Shown: piece by piece, positions 11,689 to 22,478 of the stretch | Layout: each line of letters opens with the position of its first letter | How positions within the stretch are numbered: the first letter of the stretch is position 1 | DNA from: Aulostomus chinensis | Taxonomy: Eukaryota > Chordata > Actinopteri > Syngnathiformes > Aulostomidae | NCBI GenBank assembly: GCA_037954235.1 | Contig: JBBMOA010000010.1 | Span: forward strand, 26,052,529 to 26,116,528 | Reading direction: 5' to 3' | DNA length: 64,000 nt | The notes under the pieces: generated by a model | Seen by the model: the letters and a program-made list of their open reading frames with translations, nothing else | Databases searched by the model: none | Told to the model about the DNA's origin: nothing | Made by a program: the position numbers and the translations under genes

Positions 11689-13591
11689 TATTGGCCACCA
11701 GATTGCTACTAATGAATTTTTTAAAAGGCCAAATACTGATGACGCGAGTTCATTTCTGGCAACAAAGAAAGTAGGAACAACTTAAAATCATGTCCACAAG
11801 AAAACTGAAACATCAACTGTGGAGAAACTAAAATAATTGCGGCTTACACAGGTCGACTCGCCGTCTTTTTGGGGAGAGCAAGTTAGCAATTCTCATCACA
11901 GCCATGCTAAAAAGCTACTAACCTAAAAGACTGTATGCCAGAAAACCTGTGTAATTTGGGTTGTCAGAACACATTCTCAAATCTAAGCTGCCCATTGTTC
12001 TCCACACAAAGCAGTTTTTTTTTCTTTTTTGCAGTAGGTTGTCAATAGGGATGTCTTTTCAAAGTTAATAGTTTCTTTTTGGCTTCTGGATGAGCTCGTA
12101 TGACCCGGTGGCCTTCATTTATATTCCTTTAGGAAATGAAAAGCCTTCTATCACACTTTAAAAAAAAATCACTTTATAGAGGGCAAAGGTGCAGATGAAG
12201 TTTCACTGAGAATCCCTCATCAAAATACAGAAAAGCTATTAAGGTAAGTTATTAAATTATCATGTGGATAAGTCAAGTCTATCTAATGGTCTTTCATGTA
12301 GTGAACTGTGGTTGAAAGGCAGGGCTTCTCAGTGCGCTGTTGGTCGCTGACATTCAGCTAATGAATCGCCATGCTGTTCCTGAGAATTGAGGGATTCATC
12401 ACTTTGCTACCGTCTCTTCAGTCTGTCAGTGAAGGAACAACACAAGTGCGGAGGGAACACGATCGACACAAAACTGCGGCGTCAACAGCAGCGCGACATG
12501 GCCGCCTCTGCGTGGAAACGAGCGGTCGCTTGACGGGCATACAGAGATTGACATGAAGAGTTCAAGGAGGGAAAGTAGAAATCTGAAGTTGTCTTTTCCA
12601 GAGAAAGTCCACCGTCCTCTCTACCTATCAGGGCACTTAAAGGAAGCAACGGACCCTCGAGAAATTGCACCAGAACAAGAGCATGTGATGGTGAAAGCAT
12701 CCTTTTCTCTGAATTACTTTGTGAACCTTTAGTGTGCCTTCAGAGAACGGAGAGGGAGTCTAGCAGCAGCGTGACCTTTCACTCGTAAATGCAGTTGAAC
12801 GCATCACTGTACCACGGGGACATATCTTCTTCCTGGCATTCACGTGGTGAGGGAGAGCAAGGCAAAGAATATATCTGGATGCACAAAATTTAAAATCCAG
12901 GGCCCAAGCAAAAAGCAAGAATTTATACAATACTTGTACCTCTGCATTGGCCGGAGGAGTTGTGTGTTTGGAGTTGATTGAGATGCTTTAAAGGAATTTG
13001 TTTACATTTGGAGCAAATGTTGACTTGGATTCAGTAATTGACTAAATTTTGGTGGTCAAGGGGTCCGTGCGGCATCACAAAACGCTTCTCTTTTTTTGTC
13101 TTGCGCAGACTTTCGGTTTCAGTGCGCTGGTTAGTTTCGGTCGCCAAAAGCCGAGCGAATGTCCAAGGAACAAAACGACGGTAGCCAAAAGGTAAAGGTT
13201 TAACTTCAAGGTGACATTCTAGAGTGAAAACATTCAATGCCTTCTCAGCAGAGCCTGGAGGGAGTAGTGATGAGCTTCAGTTTGTCGTTTGTGAAATTCC
13301 TTTCAAGTCAGACTACATACAGTATATTACATGAGTCTGCACAAACATTATCTACAGCCAGACTGACAGAGGCATTCAACTGTGAGGTGCTGGGGATTTT
13401 TTTCTTTTTTTAACATTTTTTTTTATCTTGTTTTTGTTCTTTACTCCCACCGGGATGTCATGGCAACAAAGAAATCCTCATGATGAAAGATAACAGGACT
13501 GCTTTAAAGTTTTTCATCACACTTATCTTCCAATGAGCATCAGCGAACGATAGCAGTTAGCACGGCCGATATCCGGTGCCGAGGACTGTGC

Positions 13592-13594
<3 letters not shown>
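11689..13594. other. non-coding sequence, no gene recognised
   Basis: Mixed composition with short open frames on both strands (12371-12556 plus, 12482-12700 minus) that have no recognised domains. Nothing else was identified. Confidence 0.55.

Positions 13595-13628
<34 letters not shown>
13595..13628. repeat. (GA)n microsatellite
   Basis: Uninterrupted GA run of about 17 units. Confidence 0.96.
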
Positions 13629-13631
<3 letters not shown>

Positions 13632-14154
13632 CCTCACACAGTCACCACTGACTGAGTTGTGTTTGATCTTGAGATTCAAAATTGATTTTCTTTAAGTTGC
13701 TTTAATGAGATGCCAGCCTATTACTGCACCATCACCGTCCAAACCCTTGATGACTTTTTTTTTTTTCCCCCCCCGAACGCGCGCTCATTAATTTTGAATG
13801 TGTGATGGGCGTGTTTTAATCCGGGAGGAATCATCACAGTTTCTCTCTCAGTCGTTTTTGTTGTGACACATTGTTCACTCCCCGGTGATTCTTGTCAGCG
13901 TCCCTATTGTTTTCTGTGTTCAGCAGCATAACCGCACAGACACTTAATCCCACAGATTTTGGAGATAAGACGAGGTGCCGACAGGCAGACTCCATCCCCA
14001 GAGGTGGATAGTGGCCCTCAAGTGCAAGACACTTAACCTGGCCAGCTAATCACCCGTGCTAATGATGTCTGCTGCGTGTCCATATGCTGTCCTGCAGGCG
14101 CCAACCATGAACAGCTTTCATGGAAGCCACAGATTTATGTGTACAGTATAATCA

Positions 14155-14195
<41 letters not shown>

Positions 14196-15852
14196 ATCGG
14201 TTATCCAGTCTTGCTTCAATTTGTGACTGCGATTGTGTCCAGAAATCACTTCTGTTACTGAGGTCAGTTTAACCCAAGTCTTTAATCTCAGTGATATTCT
14301 TTAATCTTCATGTATTTGGTTGTAGGGTAGTTTTATAAACTATGCTTTTAAAAAAAAAAAAATTATAACAAATTATGTTTTGTGTTTAGTATAGTCTAAT
14401 CTCATAAAATATTTAAAAAAACAAACAAACACAAGTATTGTATTCATTGTCCATTGTGGGAAGAAACACAAGGTTTCCATTTGAGTGTCTTCTTACTGAG
14501 TCATGCAATGATCATGAATCATCTCCCAAGGCCTGCTGGTACATGGATGCTATCAAACATCACTTAATCTGCTCCTGGTCTGCCTCCTTACTCTGTGACT
14601 GGAAGATAATTTCACCTGAATTTAGGCTTAACGTGAAGATACATGTGGTATTATACTGCCCCAGATATTCCGGCATGATATCATTTTCAACTGTGTGTTT
14701 TACCATAATACTGAAATACACATGATAAAGAAATATTTTAGCATATTTATGAGGGTCGCCTCTATTTCCTTTCGTTTTACACTAACTGTAAAAGAGCACA
14801 TATATATGCAGAGTTCCTCCTCTACCTTAGGGCACTGCGCATGCTTTAATTTCCCCAGTTGACATACTAAAGAGGTCTTGGGTTGGGTTCAGCTTTTCTG
14901 TGGCATTTAGGTGCATCTCCTCGTGCTTTTTCTTTTTATAGTGCTGACAAAGAAGCCTCAGAAAGACTGCAGATGTCTCGCGCCGCACCGCTCACGTTTA
15001 AATCTTCCAGCTGTGTAATATGATGCTAACTGCAGAGAACTGGCCCGGCCCCGTCCAGCACTCTCCTCTTGTATCCGTGCAATTCAGATGAAGACAAAAA
15101 AACGGGGGCGCGCAACAATGTGCTTACCTGATGTCAGTCATTACGCCTCACCGCTGCACGCACACTCAGAAAATTAGTCCAGTTTGCCTCCGTGTTTAAT
15201 CAGTCATGAGCTTGTTTGTCCTGCCTGTTAAGAGCCTGGATTAAACAACAAAAGACTCTGACCAAGTGAAATGGACCCTGTCAAGTCTCGATACCCGACC
15301 AAGCCTTGTTTGAGTGATTACCTTCATTTTCAGACGAGGGGCAATAAGATAGCGGGGAAGCTAAAGGTCAGAGCAGGAGACCGCCACCGATCAAATCCCC
15401 ACATGAACATTTGGGTGAAAGAGGTGAATATGGAGCTCTGTCGTCTCCCTTAGAAGACAATGAAGGTGTAGCTGAGCGAGAATGGCGGTGAGTCCACTGA
15501 CACTGAATATGTATCAGCTTATCACTGGTCTTTGTATTGGCCTCCCTAGAGAGGAGAGCTGGAGAAAATAGAATATTTATTTCTGTAGAGCTCAGAAAGC
15601 CTTGAAGAACATAATCAAAAAAGCATGGCTTGATGAAAGGAAAATTATTGACATTTAGTTGAAAACTAATTAACGACCAACTTCTCCACACACTAAAAAT
15701 GGATCTGTTCAGTAATCGTTCACATACAAAGGAGATATTCATCATATTTATCTTTGATGAGCATAATCATTAGTTAGAGCACCAAACAGATGACATTATT
15801 GGTGACAGTTGCACCACTGGACTCACTGCTGCAAGACAAAGCAGATGTAGCT
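13629..15852. other. non-coding sequence, no gene recognised
   Basis: Contains a TG microsatellite at 14157-14192 and short A and T runs. A donor-like CAG|GTAAGC exists on the minus strand near 15126, but the sequence upstream of it is stop-rich in every frame, so no exon is called. Confidence 0.5.
14157..14192. repeat. (GT)n microsatellite
   Basis: Uninterrupted GT run of about 18 units. Confidence 0.97.
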
Positions 15853-15860
15853 GTCTACTG

Positions 15861-16567
15861 TAGGGCTGCAACGATTAGTCGACATTGTCGCCAAAAATCA
15901 ACAATAGAAATAGTCGACAATGAATTCCATTGTCGACTATTGTCGCCTGACGCGTTTTTCCCAACAGAGTGACACATCTCTCTTGATTATTATCTCTGCC
16001 GAGAGTCGCTCATGCGCAGTAGCGTCTCTGTCGCTGAGCGGTAACACACAGAAATGGCGGCGTCAACATCAGGTACGCGTACCAAGACTTCTAAAGTTTG
16101 GGAGCATTTTAGCCTGGACACGGCGAATAAAAAGACTACTTGCAAAGTTTGCAAAGCAGACCTTGGCGTCATGGCAGTACCTCGGTGATGCAGGAACTTT
16201 TAAAGAGAAAGCACGTCGGGCAGTTGAACGAAACGGAGTCTGACTCGCCTCGGTGAGATTCAAGTAATATTCAAGCCAATGCGGTTTTTATGACACACAT
16301 TATACATTTTATAAGCGTATTTTCGCTATAAGAGAGCTTGAGCGTTGACATTTGTATTTAACTTTTGTACGAATCCGCGGTATGTTCAATAAAAGATGTA
16401 TTTTTCATTGTACCCATCTTTCTTGTGTTTATTATCGTTTGCCACATAATTAAATCAACTTCATGCTAAATTTAAGAAAAAAATTCATAATTACCCGATT
16501 AGTCGACTAATCGTTTCAATAGTCGGTGACTAGTCGACAATTAAAATAGTCGTTAGTTGCATCCCTA
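15861..16567 (+). mobile_element. hAT-type DNA transposon, 707-bp deletion derivative
   Basis: The ends are TAGGGCTGCAAC and, on the other strand, TAGGGATGCAAC, followed inward by repeated TAGTCGAC words. Flanking 8-bp direct repeats are GTCTACTG (15853-15860) and GTCTACAG (16568-16575), differing at one base. An 8-bp target duplication with a TAGGG...GCAAC end is typical of hAT elements. Inside is the start of a BED-finger reading frame (16054-16256), then AT-rich sequence with CAATAAAAGATG, a likely poly(A) signal, near 16388. The catalytic part of a transposase is missing, so the copy could only move with enzyme supplied elsewhere. A second, shorter copy lies at 47644-48139. Confidence 0.92.
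16054..16256 (+). pseudogene. broken start of a hAT transposase: BED-type zinc finger
   Basis: From the ATG at 16054 the frame reads a Ser/Thr-rich leader, then SKVWEHFSLD (residues 13-22) and CKVCKADLG (Cys30 and Cys33). This W-x2-F plus C-x2-C layout is that of BED zinc fingers, the DNA-binding N-terminus of many hAT transposases. One base appears to be lost near 16175; in the shifted frame the finger resumes with HGSTSVMQELLKRKH and ends at the TGA at 16254. The total of 203 bases is one short of a whole number of codons, as expected. The usual first His of the HLKRKH part is Leu here. About 65 residues, compared with several hundred in a complete transposase, so this is a remnant only. 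Confidence 0.8.
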
Positions 16568-16569
16568 GT

Positions 16570-16606
16570 CTACAGGCACACACACGCACACACACGCAGG
16601 CACACA
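16570..16606. repeat. imperfect (CA)n repeat
   Basis: CA units with GCA and AAA interruptions directly beside the hAT insertion; its first bases overlap the transposon's target duplication. Confidence 0.8.
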
Positions 16607-18232
16607 AACAAAACAAAAACTTCATAAACTGAAATATTTCTTGATTTGGACCCCTGAACTACACACTGACTACCACGCAAAAACTGCATTTTTGGAATAT
16701 TAAGTAAATTAGCATTTGAGTCATCATTCAAAATAGGACGTGGAATATTGTTATCCTTGTATCAAGGTGTTTTGAATACACGTATACATTTAAACCACAT
16801 TATGAAGTCCCGCTGGAGACACGTTTCTGCTCCAGCTTCCGGTGAGTGACACAAAGACGAAAAAAGAAACAGCAGGGAATCAGGTAAAATGTCCCGCAGT
16901 GACATGACAGGCTGATTTTGGGTGTAATTTGGGTGTGGGTCTACAGTCGTCAGGCTCTCCTCCGTATCAAGTACACAACCCTTGATCGAATATTCTAGAA
17001 GCACCAAACACCTGGATCAAAATTTTGTCCATGAAACATCATTGTTGTCCACAAACAAAGCAAATAATGACGTTAAATGTGTTCAGCGTGACCGTAAAAA
17101 GAGAGCTGCGACACTCTGTTTGAAAAATTCACAGTTCGTACAGTTCCAGTGAGTATTAAAGTGTTAGGAGTGTTATAAACATATAGCTTTTAAAATATAA
17201 TAACTTGCAATTGTTGTGTTGAACAGTTCCCCTCTTTTTTTCTTCTTTTCTGTCTCTTGTCCTGTTGTAACATGGGATTTTTTTTTGTTTTTGTTTTCCG
17301 CCGCGGGGATCATAAAGTTTTTGTCATTATTTTATATGTGCATCAAGTTAAAGTTTCGTTGATGAATAATTGCTAAAAGAAAAAAAAAAAGGCTTTGAAC
17401 TCGTACTGCTGCACCACACTTTGTATTCATTACAGAAGAGTCTCCATTTGTCCTCTCAGACTGCCTCGCTGAAATGTATTTGTATGGTATCTGTTGCCTC
17501 TCTTTGTTGAAGCCCTCGCTGATATAATTTCTCTCTAAAGCGCAGTATATATACGGTACAACCACAAAATTGGATTGTAGCAGCAGCAGTGATTCCTTTG
17601 ACGTGTGAGGACATTACAGATCAGTTGTGACTTGTTCCGTTGATAGATACAGCGTAGTAAATACATTCAGGGTACCCACAGCCCAAATGGATCTGCCAGC
17701 CTGTGTGGGTTGTGTCATTTATTGTGGTTACTCTTAAACAAACCTCCTCGTGTGCAGCAGGTCTCAGATTCCTCTTTCGGCCAGTAAGTGCTTAGTGTCA
17801 TTGTTACGTTACTTAGTCCAAATAACCATAATGATGTATGTTTAGTATATTATCACATTAAAGACACATGCGGGAACAAGTTAGTTGTGTTTACAAAGGG
17901 CGGTAATGATATCGCCGCTTTATCATGTTCTGTAGAAGAACGCCTGGCTGCAGCATAATGGGATGTTCCTGACCTATTTGGACTCTATAATGACGTCCCA
18001 GTGGAGCTGGTACAGTGTAAAAAAGACCTTAGCTCTGTGAAAGGCCTGGACATTACGCCAGCTTATAGGATGATATCAAACAAAGTTTAGAATTAAGACC
18101 TGAGCGCGGTGATAATTATCTCCTGAGGCTGTAGGTGGATCTGCTCCTCCTAACGACGTCATCATTTTGTAGGAAGTGAAAACTCCCATGAAAATTATTC
18201 TAATCTGTGAATGTTAAAGTGGAGGCACTTTC
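16607..18232. other. non-coding sequence, possible LINE tail inside
   Basis: No gene recognised. At about 17236-17335 a T-rich stretch leads to CCGCCGCGGGGATCATAAAG and TTTTTGTC, which resembles the 'CCCC...GGGATCAATAAAGT' 3' end of several fish LINEs. The match is loose and no upstream LINE body was seen. Confidence 0.4.
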
Positions 18233-19030
18233 TTGCGACAGTGCTATTTGATGCAGTGCAGCATCTTATATTATATAACTTTGATAATAGCATTTCTACA
18301 CTTCACCGAGAATTTTTTTTTATCCGTGCTGCATAGCCTTTTATGTGAGGAAAAGGTGTCAGCGCAAGCAGGACTTGATAAATTTCAAATGCAATCATGT
18401 GCTGTCCAGTCCAGTTTAGCGACGGCCAGACTCACTGCGGTACTTGATTCTGTTGTCACTGTAAATTCCCTCTGCCTGAAGTGTCTCTGGCATCATCCCT
18501 GGTGTGCACGTTTTTACCTCTCTATCCTCTTCACACCCCTGCATCTCCCTCTTTTGTCTTCTTTAGAGAGCGCAGCCTCTTTTCTTCTCTTTTTTTCTGT
18601 GCTCCTCGTTCACATGAAGCGCTTTGATCCATCCTGTTATATCACCTATACTCTGAACATTTTTGACTGGGAAGATACTAAATATCAACCTCCCAGTGTT
18701 TTTCTGGGTCAAGTGCAAAAAATGAAATACAGTAGGACTAGTCAGGGATGCACCAGTGCTGGTTTCTATGGTAACTGCAGGGCTGTATTTAGTGCAGTTG
18801 TTTCACTGCGTCTGGCTCTGTGTTTTCAACCAGGCGAGGAGGGAAGAGTGAGGACCATTCCCAAAGGGCCTACGCAGAAAGTGGGGCAACATCTCCCATC
18901 ACATCAAACACAATCTTTCAGCTGGAGGGGGGATCATGTCATGAATTCCTTACCTTGTTTCAGCAGGAGGTGCTGCTCGCAGGATGCAGCTGCAATCAAC
19001 ACGCTTAGCAGTGAAAGATGCCACAGATAG
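18233..19030 (+). other. longest open frame of the window (265 codons), function unknown
   Basis: An ATG-to-stop frame of 265 codons, clearly longer than most others in the window. It has hydrophobic stretches at about residues 10-35 and 85-125 and a Cys- and Ser-rich C-terminal part, but no domain, active-site motif or repeat that I recognise. No convincing promoter, poly(A) signal or splice context was found. A frame this long is unlikely under a simple random model at this base composition, yet its amino-acid content looks like translated non-coding DNA. It may be chance, an old retrogene or a transcript exon. Confidence 0.18.
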
Positions 19031-19706
19031 AACTTGCCTGTTGACACGAGCACAAACCTGCAGTGTCTTCACTGACAGACAAGTTGGAAGAAATGGTTTA
19101 AAGAAAATATAGCCTCTCCCTGCACTGCGAGAACAAACCAGTTCAAAAAGATACAAACAGTTTGTATCTTAATTTGTCATTCTATCTTTGTTGTCAGTTT
19201 TACTTCCTTTCTTTTCAGCGGGATGTATCACCCTGGTTACGACTGCTAAACTGCTGAAGTGCTCTGGTTTTATTCATCCGGTACAATCAGAGTTATCCTG
19301 GACTTATTGAACTCTCTTTGTGGTAAAGGCCCCAAGGAAGCGTTCCCAATAATGTGCAATAAAGCCCAAAAGAGTACAAAGTCCAATAAAGGACAAATGA
19401 AGAAAAAAAATTGTAATTAGAAAATAGAAAGAAAAAAAAAGATAGAAAGTGCAATGTAAGCCCAGGGTATCCACCGTCATGGAGAAGGAAAGAAGGGAAA
19501 TCCACCACAAAATGATTCCCATGGTGATTGAAACTAAGAGAACTTGCGAAAACTGAGAAACGTCAATTTTGCAAACTCGACCATGATAATCCTGCAAATA
19601 AGAGAAAACAAGGAGTGCTCATCAGTAACAGAGCACAAGTGAAGTAGGGATCAAATACAGGAGGGCCACATTTCAAAATCAAACTGCAATGAACAAACAT
19701 TTACCA

Positions 19707-19745
<39 letters not shown>

Positions 19746-20070
19746 TCCATTGCTAAAGCCCTTTAATAATGAAGGCGAACATGAATAAACATGAAATGAC
19801 TTTTTTTTTCTTTTACAAAATTTATTTTTGATCAATCTGTAATGTTTACATGGACCCTCAAGATGAAATAATCAAAGTAAGTGTGATGTGTAAGCGTCCA
19901 GCATCCACTTTTGAAGTACTTGGCTGTTATTTTACTGCATGAAGTATCTGCAGTATATGGTTCCCTGCACATCACAAGCTTTGTAGTGGAAAATCGTAAC
20001 CACCTTACTGTCTGAACTAATAGTTGTTTTTTTTGTTTTTTTAATATTGCACCTTGAAATTAGGCTTCAT
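19031..20070. other. non-coding sequence, no gene recognised
   Basis: AT-rich sequence with a TG microsatellite at 19709-19744 and A/T runs near 19435 and 19802. Confidence 0.55.
19709..19744. repeat. (TG)n microsatellite
   Basis: Uninterrupted TG run of about 18 units. Confidence 0.97.
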
Positions 20071-20082
20071 ATCTCACTTATC

Positions 20083-20461
20083 AGGCTGCACGGTGGTGCA
20101 GTGGTCCGCACTGTGGCCTCACAGCAAGAAGGTTCCGGGTTCGAGTCCCGGCTCGGGCACAGGATCTTCCTGTGTGGAGTTTGCATGTTCTCCCTGTTCC
20201 TGTGTGGGTTCTCTCTGGTACTCCAGCTTCTTCCCACCATCCAAAATCATGCAATTTGGGGACGAGGCTGATTGATACTCTAAATTGACCGTGGGTATGA
20301 ATGTGAGTGTGAATGGTTGTCTGGCTCTCTATGTTGGCCCTGCGATGGACTGGCGACCTGTCCAGGGTGAACCCCGCCTCTCGCCCGTTGACGCTGGGAT
20401 AGGCTCCAGCCCCCCCGCGACCCTTAATGTGTAGGAATAAGCAGAAGATGACGATGGATGG
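20083..20461 (+). mobile_element. full-length SINE, tRNA-like head, GGAT tail (DANA/mermaid-like)
   Basis: A 379-bp copy flanked by a perfect 12-bp direct repeat ATCTCACTTATC (20071-20082 and 20462-20473). The head GGCTGCACGGTGGTGCAGTG contains an A box, and a B box GGTTCGAGTCC follows. The body includes GTGTGGAGTTTGCATGTTCT and TCTAAATTGACCGTGGG, and the 3' end carries GGATAGGCTCC and a short GATGGATG tail. The head closely resembles zebrafish DANA/mermaid SINEs as I remember them; the body after about 200 bp differs. Flanking duplication and simple tail fit LINE-driven insertion. This is the best reference copy in the window. Confidence 0.93.
20094..20148 (+). promoter_or_regulatory. RNA polymerase III A box and B box of the SINE
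   Basis: TGGTGCAGTGG at 20094-20104 fits the A-box consensus TRGYNNARNNG at every position. GGTTCGAGTCC at 20138-20148 fits the B-box consensus GGTTCGANTCC. The spacing of about 33 bases between them is that of a tRNA gene. The other full-length copies have base changes in the B box (for example GGTTCCAGCCC at 46070 and GGTTTGAGCCC in the minus copies). Confidence 0.85.
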
Positions 20462-20717
20462 ATCTCACTTATCTTTTTTAACATTATTTCTCCAAAAGAT
20501 TGAATATTAATGAAAAATAAGTGGACAAAAACACAGTTAGGTAGTTTCTCCATCAGGGCTGCACTGATGCCATCTTTCAGTTCCACAGATATTCATCAGA
20601 GATGGTAATGCTAGATTTCATGTCGCTTTGTTTTGATGCTTGCACCAGAAGAAAATTAACTGTGAAGAAAAGTGCTGGTTGACTGGAAAAAAAGTGAAGC
20701 AAGGACACCGCTCACTT

Positions 20718-20746
20718 ATGTGTGTGTGTGTGCATGCGTGCGCGTG
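20718..20746. repeat. (TG)n passing into TGCGTGCGCG
   Basis: Short alternating purine-pyrimidine run. Confidence 0.8.
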
Positions 20747-21288
20747 GTGAGACATGTTCAATGATGTGATCTCAGCTCAACTAAAGACCAGCAGTTTGAT
20801 GTCTGCTAGTAAAACCTTTGAACCCGTTCTCACCCTGGATCATTCATGAAGGTAGATACTAGGTGTTTAATCAGCAGCCGCTTCCATCACATGACACCGT
20901 AGGACACCGACCGCCGTGTGAGGAATAACCGTTTTTTTAACGGTTGCTTAGTTGTCTGTAGTTGTTGCGCCGCAGAGAGTTGAGCTTCAGTTAAGTGCAC
21001 TTGAGCTCAGTGGTCAGCAGGTTGATACATGAGGCGTTTAGGGCCAACTGGTAAATTTCCACTCTCTTCTCTTGCATATTGCATCTTTGCACAGCAACTC
21101 ACCGTCCGCTCAGACACATGTTGAACGAGAGCAAACTCACACTCACCAACCAAGCCGCTTTTATTCAACGTAGAGCGATTTAGCAAAAAACAAGTACCAG
21201 ACTGTTAAACACCTTCAAATGGGCAATGTTTGAATTTCATCAAAGGCTTTTAATGTTTTTGTACTTTTTCAGCCATGTTTACCAAACA

Positions 21289-21301
21289 CCCCCCCCCCCC
21301 C
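21289..21301. repeat. C homopolymer (13)
   Basis: Direct reading; length may be uncertain in the assembly. Confidence 0.8.
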
Positions 21302-22371
21302 ATACAAACCAGTGAGAGGAGCACATCAGAAATACAAGCATTGCCAGTGAAATTGCCTCAAATAACATCTCTGCAGTACATAATTACAGTACCTTAAATC
21401 AGTTGGCTGTTTTGTATTACAGCTGTTCTTGATCATTCTCGCAAACCTGACCCTATTTTAGTGTAATTACTATGATTGCCTGTATTGAATCAAATGCAAA
21501 CGTGCTGTATCCAGGGAGGACCTCCTCTCTGTTGTGACTAAAGCACATAATATGCTACTGCTAATACTGATTCAAATAGTCTCATTACGGGGCTGATTTG
21601 TGAGACCTGGTATTTTGCGTCAAATAGAAAAATGTCTGAAAGCAACGGGGTCACTTTCTCCCCAAATGCTGTATTCCTGAATGAATGAATGCTATACAGC
21701 ACATCCGCCCGGATATTTTTTTTTTTTCCTCCCCAAACTGCCAGAATAGAAATTACCCTAATTTATTCTGTCTAGACTTGCTGCTCACTAAACCATGTGA
21801 CTTGGCACAAACTTCATCTGTCGAAACACAAGGAGATGTTTCAGTGGCAGGTGACAGTGGGATGTCACAACAGGTGGAGAGAGTTCAAAGCTGGAGCACG
21901 GCGGGGTGTAGTATTCAGTTGAGCTCGTCGTGAAGGTGGGACTTGGAGAGACTTCAGCTGTTTGAAATGTAACTTTCTCTCACAATCGCCACTTCTTGGA
22001 ACTCATTCTAGGACTGCTACCTCCCTGCAGCTGATACGGGGCTCCTCCAGAGGTGGATTTTTTTTTTTTTTTTAAATTGAGAGTATTTTTACTCTTTATA
22101 AGATTGAATGATGTACATAGTTATTTACATACAAAGAGGCGAAGTGAGGTCAGCTCACTAGTGGTCACTCAAACCGCACGTGAGAAGTGCATTGGGCCGT
22201 CTTCTCAGGAGGAATAATAATGATACCAGATCTGAACTGCCTTACACATGTGTGGTAACTCTTTGAAAGTACAACCATTAAGTTAGCATTCATGTATCAA
22301 GTACATCAAGAAATGTAGTATCAGGGTAGTTTTACATCAAAGAAAAAAAAAAATCTTCCTACTGAACTCAC

Positions 22372-22478
22372 CGGTGCCCACCTGGGTTCAGAATGGCTCC
22401 AGTTCCATTTATCCATTTCAGAAAATCTTTATATGAAGATGGTGGATGAACCGTGGCCCTGACATATTTCATTCAGCA
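22372..22478 (-). other. candidate exon (107 bp), gene unknown
   Basis: On the minus strand a long pyrimidine tract ending TTGTTCTTTTAG precedes base 22478, and the exon ends at 22372 with CCG|GTGAGT, a strong donor. Inside, an ATG at 22472 (directly after an in-frame TGA) opens a frame to the donor: 34 codons including DFLKWINGTGAILNPGG, leaving phase 2. The layout would suit a first coding exon with a little 5' UTR, but the start context is weak. I do not recognise the peptide. Splice signals and a short open frame alone can arise by chance. Confidence 0.25.

Larger units (their letters stand above)
20474..22371. other. non-coding sequence, no gene recognised
   Basis: Contains a short TG/CG alternating run at 20718-20746 and a 13-base C run at 21289-21301. 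No gene or further repeat family was recognised. Confidence 0.5.

Noticed and set aside
12206..12241. Possible exon ending in AAG|GTAAGT
   Set aside because: The donor is strong but the sequence before the supposed acceptor has no pyrimidine tract, and the segment is very short.
15920..16243. 107-codon plus frame inside the hAT element
   Set aside because: It is in a different frame from the BED-finger start and has no finger motif; a shadow frame.
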